A stretch of DNA of 7,934 bases from contig JAGQIB010000338.1 of assembly GCA_020431545.1 (NCBI GenBank), forward strand, positions 1 to 7,934. The letters are read 5' to 3'. Positions 1 through 5,462 of the stretch are shown piece after piece (positions within the stretch are counted from its first letter, which is position 1; every line of letters starts with the position of its first letter). Below the pieces are notes generated by a model. That model had not been told where the DNA came from, did not search any database, and saw nothing but the letters and a program-made list of their open reading frames with translations. The translations under genes and the position numbers were made by a program. This DNA comes from Gemmatimonadota bacterium. Its GTDB lineage: Bacteria; ARS69.

Positions 1-449
1 TCGTCGTGCGGGACGAGCGCGTCGGCGTCGCCCGGAGTCACGGGCGTCACGTCGGCGCCGAACCGGAAGGTCTCCACCTCGCCTTCGCGTCCGAGGCGAT
101 CGACGAGATCCGTCTCGCGCAGCGCCGCGGCGAGTCGCTCCGCGCGCGTCGGCGGTGCTTCGCCGGCAGACGGGTCTTCCTCCGGGTCCGGAATCGACAT
201 CGACAGCGACGTGTCCAGCAGCAGCGCGATCCGCGGGGCGAGGCTGCGCTCCGACAATCGGGACAGCACCGGATCCAGCAGCAGCAGCGCAACGAGGAAG
301 CACGCCAGGACACGGAGCGCGAGCAGCGCCCGATTCGCGCGTCCTCCGCGATAGTAGAGAACGACGCCGACGAGCAGCGCGATCGTGAGCGCGATCCACA
401 CCACGCCCGGCGACTCGAGGAACTGCAGCGACAATCCGGACGGGATCAC
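1..449 (-). CDS. Membrane-anchored VWA-like protein, N-terminal part (runs off left edge)
   Basis: The frame is open from a GTG at 449 to the window edge, giving 149 residues of a longer protein. Two hydrophobic stretches (about residues 16-33 and 42-58) are followed by ALLLDTSLSMSI, a metal-binding MIDAS-type motif (DxSxS: D79, S81, S83) like that opening a von Willebrand A fold. This arrangement of two N-terminal membrane helices and then a VWA domain is typical of BatA-like and VWA/glutamine-amidotransferase-like membrane proteins, so the VWA part probably faces the periplasm. Ligand and function are unknown. The GTG overlaps the sirtuin stop (GTGA at 446-449), and GGGAGGG at 456-462 sits 6 bases upstream as a ribosome binding site, which fixes the start. 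The C-terminal domains are outside the window, so the subfamily cannot be decided. Confidence 0.8.
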   Translation of the reverse strand, partial: MIPSGLSLQFLESPGVVWIALTIALLVGVVLYYRGGRANRALLALRVLACFLVALLLLDPVLSRLSERSLAPRIALLLDTSLSMSIPDPEEDPSAGEAPPTRAERLAAALRETDLVDRLGREGEVETFRFGADVTPVTPGDADALVPHD

Positions 450-1198
450 GCAGTGCCCTCCCGCACGCGACGCACGCGCCGGACGAGATCGGGAAGAACC
501 GTGCCGGCCGGACCGCGCAGCGAGACGTCGAACGCGGGGGTGAGCTCCGTGGCGGCCGGGTTGATCTCGATCACGAACGCGCCGCGCTCCCCGGCGAGGA
601 CCGGCAGTCCCGCGGCCGGCCAGACGACGCTCGACGTGCCGATCGAGAACGCGACGTCGCATTCGGACGCGGCCGCGGTCGCCGCGGCGAAGACGTCGTG
701 TGGCAGCGCCTCGCCGAACAGCACGACGGACGGACGCAGCACCTCGCCGCACCCGCACGGCGGCGGGATCTCCGGCGCGGGGAACGGAAACGGATCCACC
801 ACGCGGCCGCAGTGGTCACAGTGCGCGCGCCACAACGAGCCGTGCACCTCGAGCACGTCGGCGGAGCCGGCCCGCTGGTGCAGGCCGTCGATGTTCTGCG
901 TGGCGAGCGTGAACGACTCGAACATGGGCGCGAGCTCCGCGAGCGCGAAATGGCCCGCATTCGGCTGCACCGCCTGCATGTTCGCGCGGCGCATCTCGTA
1001 GAACTCCCACACTCCGCGGGGGTTCCGGGCGACGGCCTCCGGGGTGGCGACGTCTTCGAGCCGGTAGTTCTCCCAGAGCCCGTCCTCCGTGCGAAACGTC
1101 GGCACGCCGCTCTCGGCCGAGATCCCGGATCCCGTGAGGACGGACACCCGGCTCGCCCCCGCGAGAACCTCGGCGACGCGGTCGAGATCCGCGGTCAC
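446..1198 (-). CDS. cobB: Sirtuin, NAD-dependent protein lysine deacylase (CobB-type)
   Basis: This 250-residue protein has the full sirtuin motif set: the NAD-binding loop GSGISAESGVPTFR (residues 23-36), TQNIDGLH (100-107), catalytic His119 in EVHGSL, and a zinc site from C127, C130, C148 and C150. RPSVVLFGE and GTSSVVWPAAG follow in the Rossmann fold. Sirtuins use NAD+ to remove acyl groups from lysines, releasing nicotinamide and O-acyl-ADP-ribose. Tyr67 and Arg70 in FYEMRR match the YxxR pair of E. coli CobB and human SIRT5, which in those enzymes accommodates succinyl and malonyl groups; desuccinylase activity here is inferred. The frame stays open 30 codons further upstream, but the GTG at 1198 is preferred because it overlaps the mog stop (GTGA), follows a strong Shine-Dalgarno sequence (1203-1210), and gives the usual family length. 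The first Gly-rich motif reads GSG where most sirtuins have GAG. Confidence 0.95.
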   Translation of the reverse strand: MTADLDRVAEVLAGASRVSVLTGSGISAESGVPTFRTEDGLWENYRLEDVATPEAVARNPRGVWEFYEMRRANMQAVQPNAGHFALAELAPMFESFTLATQNIDGLHQRAGSADVLEVHGSLWRAHCDHCGRVVDPFPFPAPEIPPPCGCGEVLRPSVVLFGEALPHDVFAAATAAASECDVAFSIGTSSVVWPAAGLPVLAGERGAFVIEINPAATELTPAFDVSLRGPAGTVLPDLVRRVRRVREGTA

Positions 1199-1695
1199 GA
1201 TGCTCCTCCCGGATGCCGCTCCCCGCCGCCCGCGAGCACGGACAGCGCGTGCGGCAGCACCGCGGCGATCGCCTCGAACGTCTCGCACGCGCCCTTCGGG
1301 CTGCCCGGGAGATTCACGATCAACGTCGCGCCACGGATGCCGGCGACGCCGCGCGACAGGATCGCGAACTTCGTCTTCGCGAGCGTCGCCGCGCGCGCGT
1401 GCTCCGAGAGGCCGGGGGCCTCGCGCTCGATCACGTCGCGGGTCGCTTCGGGGGTGACGTCGCGTGGGGCGAAGCCGGTCCCGCCGGTCGTGAGCACGAG
1501 GTCGGTGGCGCCATCGTCCGCCCAGCGCGAGAGCCGCTCCGCGATCGCCGCGCGCTCGTCCGCCACGATCTCGCGCGCGACGACCCGCCCCCCGGCGGCC
1601 TCCACCGCGCGCGCGAGCGCGGGACCGCTCGCATCCTCCCGCTCGCCGCGGGCCGAGCGGTCGCTCACGGTGAGCACGGCCACGCGATACGTCAC
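1195..1695 (-). CDS. mog: Molybdopterin adenylyltransferase family protein (MogA/MoaB)
   Basis: This 166-residue protein has the MogA/MoaB fold signature: VLTVSDR (7-13), TTGGTG (69-74), RDVTPEAT (78-85), SRGVAGIRG (114-122) and LPGSPKG (129-135). Family members activate molybdopterin by adenylylation with ATP before molybdate insertion. Asp46 and Asp79 are 33 residues apart, as are the essential Asp49 and Asp82 of E. coli MogA, so the enzyme looks active. MogA and MoaB paralogues are hard to separate by eye, so the symbol is tentative. The open frame continues far upstream through moaC and tatA, but that part is antisense-like noise. The GTG at 1695 overlaps the moaC stop (GTGA) and has GGAG at 1701-1704 just upstream. 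Confidence 0.92.
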   Translation of the reverse strand: MTYRVAVLTVSDRSARGEREDASGPALARAVEAAGGRVVAREIVADERAAIAERLSRWADDGATDLVLTTGGTGFAPRDVTPEATRDVIEREAPGLSEHARAATLAKTKFAILSRGVAGIRGATLIVNLPGSPKGACETFEAIAAVLPHALSVLAGGGERHPGGAS

Positions 1696-2174
1696 GGATT
1701 CTCCGCGCGCCAGTCGCCGGTCCGCCCGCCGCGCTTCTCCAGCAGCCGCACGCCCTCGATCCGGAGTCCGCGATCCACGGCCTTCAGCAGATCCCACGCG
1801 GTCAAGAGCGCGACGCTCACCGCCGTGAGCGCCTCCATCTCCACGCCGGTGCGGGCGGTGACCGTCGTCGTGGCGACGACACGCACGCGCCCCGCCGCGG
1901 AGTCCGTCTCGACCTCGATCGCGACGTGATCGAGCGGGAGCGGGTGACAGAGCGGAATGAGATCCGCCGTGCGCTTCGCGGCCTGGATGCCGGCGAGCTG
2001 CACCGTCGGGCGGAAGTCGCCCTTGGGCAGACCACCCGTCTCGATGCGGCGGATCGTGTCCGGCGCGGCGACGAGGAATCCCTCCGCCACGGCGACGCGC
2101 GCCGTCGCGCCCTTCGCCGAGACGTCGACCATCCTCACCCGCCCCTCGGGGTCCAGGTGGGAGAGGTCGTTCAC
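1692..2174 (-). CDS. moaC: Cyclic pyranopterin monophosphate synthase MoaC
   Basis: MoaC converts the MoaA product (3',8-cyclo-7,8-dihydro-GTP) to cyclic pyranopterin monophosphate, the first stable intermediate of molybdenum cofactor synthesis. The 160-residue protein is close to the E. coli enzyme throughout: MVDVSAKG (15-22), KGDF (51-54), AGIQAAKRTADLIPLCHPL (61-79), TGVEMEALTA (109-118) and WDLLKAV (127-133). The active-site residues K51, H77, D128 and K131 fall at exactly the E. coli positions. The chosen GTG at 2174 overlaps the tatA stop (GTGA). A frame-compatible ATG at 2444 lies in an antisense extension and is rejected. The bases upstream (AAGAAGAA) are a poor Shine-Dalgarno sequence, so translation probably depends on ribosomes finishing tatA. 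No moaA is present in the window. Confidence 0.96.
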   Translation of the reverse strand: MNDLSHLDPEGRVRMVDVSAKGATARVAVAEGFLVAAPDTIRRIETGGLPKGDFRPTVQLAGIQAAKRTADLIPLCHPLPLDHVAIEVETDSAAGRVRVVATTTVTARTGVEMEALTAVSVALLTAWDLLKAVDRGLRIEGVRLLEKRGGRTGDWRAENP

Positions 2175-2350
2175 TTCTTCTTGGTCTCTTCGTCGTCTGC
2201 CTCGGAGCCGCGCAGCTCCTTGCGGAACTCGCGAATCCCCTGGCCCATTCCGCGCATGAGCGACGGAATCCGGGTCCCGCCGAACAGCACGAGCAGGACC
2301 AGCGCAATGATGAGGAGTTCCTGGCCACCCAGGAAGCCGACCAACGGCAT
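2171..2350 (-). CDS. tatA: Twin-arginine translocase subunit TatA/TatE
   Basis: This 59-residue protein has the TatA/B/E plan: a short N-terminus, a polar residue (Glu11) opening a single membrane helix (about 12-23, LLIIALVLLVLF), the FG hinge (F23-G24), an amphipathic helix (about 28-47) and a charged tail ending in three lysines. In the inner membrane TatA oligomers form the passage for folded proteins carrying twin-arginine signals, many of them Moco enzymes, which fits its place before moaC. Its short length favours TatA/TatE over TatB; Glu at the helix start occurs in both groups. The ATG at 2350 is preceded by AAGGGAGA (2356-2363). An upstream in-frame ATG at 2386 would add 12 arginine/proline-rich residues and is less likely. 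It is the first gene of the minus-strand operon. Confidence 0.93.
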   Translation of the reverse strand: MPLVGFLGGQELLIIALVLLVLFGGTRIPSLMRGMGQGIREFRKELRGSEADDEETKKK

Positions 2351-2563
2351 GGGGTTCTCCCTTCGGGGGGTCGAAAATCGACGCATTCGAGAATCCGGCT
2401 TCCCCGGTCGGAAGGCAACCCCTCTGTGCGATCCCGGTCGTCACATCGGGGTTTCCGGATCCGCTTCACCGGCCCTAGATTGGCCGCGGGGCCCGTCCTC
2501 GGCGGGTTCCCGTGGAGGCCCGGAGGCAGGGCCCCGGAGTCGGGGGATGAGGAGGCGGACAGA
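2351..2563. promoter_or_regulatory. Divergent intergenic region between tatA and the TPR gene
   Basis: The genes on either side face away from each other, so this 213-base gap must hold or lie downstream of promoters for both, unless either is transcribed from further away. On the plus strand TTTCCG (2452-2457) and TAGATT (2476-2481) are 18 bases apart and could be a weak sigma-70-type promoter; the match is poor. CTTCC (2399-2403) and GGAAG (2410-2414) form a 5-bp inverted repeat with a 6-base loop, and TCGA-AAA-TCGA lies at about 2371-2381. No operator of a known regulator is recognisable. Confidence 0.45.
2549..2555 (+). promoter_or_regulatory. Ribosome binding site deciding the TPR gene start
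   Basis: GAGGAGG is a near-perfect Shine-Dalgarno sequence ending 8 bases before the ATG at 2564. It selects that start over the in-frame ATG at 2426, whose extension has no plausible protein character and would put the signal peptide 46 residues inside the protein. Confidence 0.8.
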
Positions 2564-4765
2564 ATGACCGGCCGGCACATCCGGGGAACGCTCGCGGGAC
2601 TGGTCCTGGCGGCGCTGCTCGCGCCCTCCCTGGGGTGTGGCGCCCCCGAGGAGCCCCGCGAACCGGAGCAGGCGTTCCGGCGCCGGGCCGCGGCCGCGGA
2701 GCGGGAGAGCCCCCAGGAGGCCCTCTCGGTGTACCGCGAGGCCCAGCGACGCTACCCCACCGAAGCCTGGCCCTTCGCCGGATTCGGCCGCCTGAGCCGG
2801 GAGCTCGGCCGCGGCCGGGAGGCCGAGGAGGCGTTCCGGCAGGCCGTGCGATGGGATTCCACGCGCGCGGACACGCGGGTCGCGCTCGCGGAGGTCCTGC
2901 TCGACCGCGGCCGGCCGGAGGAGGCCCTCGGGTGGCTCCGGACCGTGCTCTCGGACTCCGCGAACGCCGCCTGGCCGCTCGCGCTGGAGGGGCGCGCGCT
3001 CGCAACGCTCGGGCGGACCGGCGAGGCGGAGAAGGCGTTCGCCCGCGCCGGACACCTCGCGCCGGACGATCCCCGCGTCGCCGCGGAAGTCATGCACCAC
3101 GCGATCTCCGCGGATTCGGCCGACGCGACGCTCGCGCGACTCGACGAACTCGTGTCCCGCTGGCCGGACTCCCCCGACGTCCGCCTCGCGCGCGCCGACG
3201 CGCTCGTCGCCTGCGGTCGCACCGACGAAGCGCTGGAGGAACTCGGACGGGCGCTCGACGTCGCGCCGGGACGCGCCCGCATTCACCGCGCGATCGCTCG
3301 GCTTGCCGCGAGCCGGGGCGACTCGACGCGCGCGCGCGAGCAGTGGAGCGCGATCCTCACCACGAGCCCGAACGACGCGGAGGCGCTGGAGGGGTTCGGC
3401 GAGTGCGCCCTTGCGAGCGGCGACGAGCGAGCGGCGGAAGAAGCGTTCCGGCGCGCGATCGAGGCCGACCCGGACCTCGCCACACCCTACCTGGCGCTCG
3501 GGCGATTCCTCGCGCGCCGCGACCGTCGCGACGAGGCGATCGCCGCGCTGCGCAAGGGACGGGCGCGCGCCGCGCTCGAGCCGGAGATCTGGCGCGCGTG
3601 CAGCCGGGAGCTCGGAGAACTGCACCTCGCGCTCGGCGAGGGCGGGAATGCGCTCGAGGTCGCCGACGCGATGCTCGGTCGCGACCCGGACGACGATGAC
3701 GCGCGCGAGCTGCGCGGGCGCGCGCTCGCGGCGGGCGGCGGCGGCTCGGTGGCGCCGGAGGAGCTCGAACGCTCGGCGTCGCGGCCGGAGGCGTCCGAAC
3801 GGGAGATCCTCGCGTACGTCGACTGGCTCCTCGCGAACGGAGACGCGGATCGCGCGTGGACCGTCACCAGCGACTGGCTCGGCCGACACCCGGGGGACCC
3901 GCGCGCCCGCATCCGGCGCGCTCGCGCGAACCTCGCGCGCGGATTCGACGACGAGGCGGAGGCGGAGCTGCACGACGTGCTCGGTGCGCACGAGGACCTC
4001 GCGGAAGCGCACGCGACCCTGGCACGACTCTACCTGGAACGATCGCGGCTGCCGGACGCGCGATTTCACGCGTCGGAAGGGGCGCGGCTCGCCCCGGAAG
4101 ACGCGGAGTTCCCCGTGCTCGAGGGGCGGATCGCGATGCGCGAGGAGCGCTGGGACGACGCGCGAACCGCGTTCGAGCGCGTCCTGGAGCTCCAGCCCGG
4201 GGAGGCGGACGCGTGGCTCGGTCTCGGCCGGTTGCACCTGGAACGAGGGCGGACGGCGGAGGCCGTCGAGTGCTTCCAGAAGGCACGCGATCTCGACGAG
4301 GGGGACTGGCAGGCGCCGTACCTGCTCGGGCTCGCCGAGACGAGCGCCGGCCGCCCGCGGGACGCGGTGGTCGCCTACCGCACGGCCCTCGCGCGCAACG
4401 AGCGCCTCGTGGAGGCGCACAACAATCTCGCGTGGCTTCTCGCGGACCTCGACCTCGATCCGGTGCTCGCCGAGGTCCACGCCCGTCGGGCCGCCGAGCT
4501 GGACCCGGACAACCCGAACGTCCTCGGCACGCTCGGCTGGGCGCTCTACAAGAACCGGTCGCTCGCGAGCGCCGAGCTGAACCTCGCGAAGGCCACGTTG
4601 CTGCGCCCCGAGGACCCGGTGAAGCGCTACCTCCACGCCGTGGTCCTTTTCCATCAGGGGCGGACCGAGGACTCGCGCCGGGAGGTCACCCGCGCGCTGG
4701 AACTCTCCGGCGACTTCCCCGAGGCCGACCGCGCCCGCGACCTCCTCCGGCTGATCGAAGGCTGA
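2564..4765 (+). CDS. Large TPR-repeat protein, exported, probable lipoprotein
   Basis: This 733-residue protein opens with a signal peptide (positive R4-H5-R7, hydrophobic core 9-20) ending in PSLGC, with Cys25 as the possible lipidated residue. The lipobox is imperfect because Ser and Leu occupy -3 and -2. The rest is a nearly continuous array of about 34-residue helix-turn-helix units with the TPR pattern (for example ALGRTGEAEKAFARAGHLAP, GRTAEAVECFQKA). By eye there are roughly 15 or more units from about residue 45 to the end. TPR arrays bind other proteins and act as scaffolds, often in assembly or secretion of envelope components; the partner here is unknown. An Ala/Gly-rich, less regular stretch around residues 385-410 may separate two superhelices. 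It is followed at 160 bases by two more genes for exported proteins on the same strand, so a shared role is possible but not shown. Confidence 0.88.
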   Translation: MTGRHIRGTLAGLVLAALLAPSLGCGAPEEPREPEQAFRRRAAAAERESPQEALSVYREAQRRYPTEAWPFAGFGRLSRELGRGREAEEAFRQAVRWDSTRADTRVALAEVLLDRGRPEEALGWLRTVLSDSANAAWPLALEGRALATLGRTGEAEKAFARAGHLAPDDPRVAAEVMHHAISADSADATLARLDELVSRWPDSPDVRLARADALVACGRTDEALEELGRALDVAPGRARIHRAIARLAASRGDSTRAREQWSAILTTSPNDAEALEGFGECALASGDERAAEEAFRRAIEADPDLATPYLALGRFLARRDRRDEAIAALRKGRARAALEPEIWRACSRELGELHLALGEGGNALEVADAMLGRDPDDDDARELRGRALAAGGGGSVAPEELERSASRPEASEREILAYVDWLLANGDADRAWTVTSDWLGRHPGDPRARIRRARANLARGFDDEAEAELHDVLGAHEDLAEAHATLARLYLERSRLPDARFHASEGARLAPEDAEFPVLEGRIAMREERWDDARTAFERVLELQPGEADAWLGLGRLHLERGRTAEAVECFQKARDLDEGDWQAPYLLGLAETSAGRPRDAVVAYRTALARNERLVEAHNNLAWLLADLDLDPVLAEVHARRAAELDPDNPNVLGTLGWALYKNRSLASAELNLAKATLLRPEDPVKRYLHAVVLFHQGRTEDSRREVTRALELSGDFPEADRARDLLRLIEG

Positions 4766-4824
4766 ACCGCGTCCCCTCCGCGGGTGCGAAGGGCTGACCC
4801 GCGTCCCCTCCCGCGGATGTGAAG
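4757..4824 (+). repeat. Imperfect tandem repeat over the TPR gene stop and downstream
   Basis: GAAG occurs at 4757, 4788 and 4821 and bounds two similar units of 31 and 33 bases, both containing GCTGA, CCGCGTCCCCTCC and GCGG. In each unit CCGCG and CGCGG can pair as a 5-bp stem around a 7-8 base pyrimidine loop. The first unit includes the TGA stop of the TPR gene (4763-4765). There is no T-run after either stem, so an intrinsic terminator is not supported; a decayed duplication or a small RNA structure are alternatives. Confidence 0.6.
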
Positions 4825-4862
4825 GATCGGGCCCCCGTTCGTTCTTCTGGGCGACCCCGGGA

Positions 4863-4879
4863 AGCGCCACCCCGGCGCT
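4863..4879 (+). other. Short perfect inverted repeat (hairpin) upstream of the small secreted gene
   Basis: AGCGCC (4863-4868) and GGCGCT (4874-4879) can form a 6-bp GC-rich stem with an ACCCC loop. It lies 47 bases before the GTG start at 4926. No U-run follows, so it is more likely a 5'-leader structure or chance in GC-rich DNA than a terminator. The rest of the 4766-4925 gap shows no clear promoter. Confidence 0.35.
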
Positions 4880-4913
4880 CCCCGCTCTCCGCGCCCGAAA
4901 GTCGGCCCAAACG

Positions 4914-4919
4914 AAGGAG
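4914..4919 (+). promoter_or_regulatory. Ribosome binding site for the small secreted protein gene
   Basis: AAGGAG ends 6 bases before the GTG at 4926. It supports that start, which also places a well-formed signal peptide at the very N-terminus. Confidence 0.8.
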
Positions 4920-4925
4920 TTACCC

Positions 4926-5462
4926 GTGTCTCGCATCCGTGCAACCGTCCTCGCTCTCTCCGGTCTCGGCGTCCTGTGCGCCGCGGCCGTCGCCTCCGCT
5001 GCCCCCGGCACGCCTTCCTCGAGCGAGGTTCAGGGCATCTCGCCGCAGGCGGCCACGACCCCCGAGCCGGTCGAGCGGCCGGTCTACGGGCCGATCCGGA
5101 GCAAGGACCCCGAAGTCCGCGCCCGGATCAAGGAGCTGTACCTCGAGCGGAACCGTCGCGAGTCCGAAGCATCCGAGCGACTGGCCGAGATCTCGGTGGA
5201 GCTCACGAGCGTCTCCGACTCCGATCTCGAGCTGCAGCTTCAGCGGGAAGCCCACGACCTCAAGGCGGGAGTCGAGCGCTCGAACCTCGAGATCGGCCTC
5301 GACATCGCCCGTCTCGACGGCGACGAGGGGCGCGCCGCAGACTTCGCCCACGCGCTCGATCAGCTCGACCACCCCGAGAAGTACTTCCCGACTCCGACCT
5401 ACGACCGCGCCAAGGCCCAGGCCCGCGCGCGTGAGCTCGGTGTGGACGGAGGGGCCGAGTAA
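4926..5462 (+). CDS. Secreted helical protein of unknown function, coupled to the subtilase
   Basis: I do not recognise a family. The 178-residue protein starts with GTG and has a Sec signal peptide: R3 and R5, hydrophobic core 7-23, and probable cleavage after an A-x-A site near residues 23-26. A Pro/Ser/Thr-rich linker (about 27-57) follows. Residues 61-130 are rich in Glu, Arg, Leu and Ala with heptad-like spacing (IKELYLERNRRESEASERL, LQLQREAHDLKAGVERSNL) and should form long amphipathic helices or a coiled coil. The last part is acidic (DGDEG, DQLDHPE) with an aromatic-proline patch, YFPTPTY. Its TAA shares one base with the ATG of the protease gene (TAATG, 5460-5464), so the two are probably translated together and exported to the same place. 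It could be a chaperone, inhibitor or envelope partner of the protease; this is inference from gene order only. No cysteine lies in the mature part. Confidence 0.87.
   Translation: MSRIRATVLALSGLGVLCAAAVASAAPGTPSSSEVQGISPQAATTPEPVERPVYGPIRSKDPEVRARIKELYLERNRRESEASERLAEISVELTSVSDSDLELQLQREAHDLKAGVERSNLEIGLDIARLDGDEGRAADFAHALDQLDHPEKYFPTPTYDRAKAQARARELGVDGGAE
5448..5454 (+). promoter_or_regulatory. Ribosome binding site for the subtilase, inside the upstream gene
   Basis: GGAGGGG lies within the last codons of the small secreted gene, 7 bases before the ATG at 5462. Together with the TAATG overlap it fixes the protease start and indicates coupled translation. Confidence 0.75.

Noticed and set aside
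6..1001. 331-codon plus-strand open frame at the left edge
   Set aside because: It lies opposite the sirtuin and VWA genes and encodes Arg/Ser/Thr-rich noise without recognisable motifs.
1692..2444. MoaC starting at ATG 2444 with 90 extra residues
   Set aside because: The chosen GTG gives exact alignment of active-site residue numbers to E. coli MoaC; the extension covers tatA in another frame.
2426..2563. Earlier ATG start for the TPR protein
   Set aside because: It would bury the signal peptide 46 residues in, lacks a good ribosome binding site, and overlaps the probable promoter region.
1696..2580. A long N-terminal extension fused to the Mog protein
   Set aside because: The frame is open upstream only because stops are rare at this GC content. 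The extra part overlaps moaC and tatA in another frame and has no protein-like composition.
4863..4879. Intrinsic terminator between the TPR gene and the small secreted gene
   Set aside because: A 6-bp GC stem exists, but no T-run follows it, and short GC hairpins are expected by chance here.
2441..5011. 856-codon open frame on the minus strand opposite the TPR gene
   Set aside because: It is entirely antisense to a gene with clear TPR repeats and a good ribosome binding site. Its product is an arginine/proline/glutamate-rich shadow without domain character, as expected in very GC-rich DNA.
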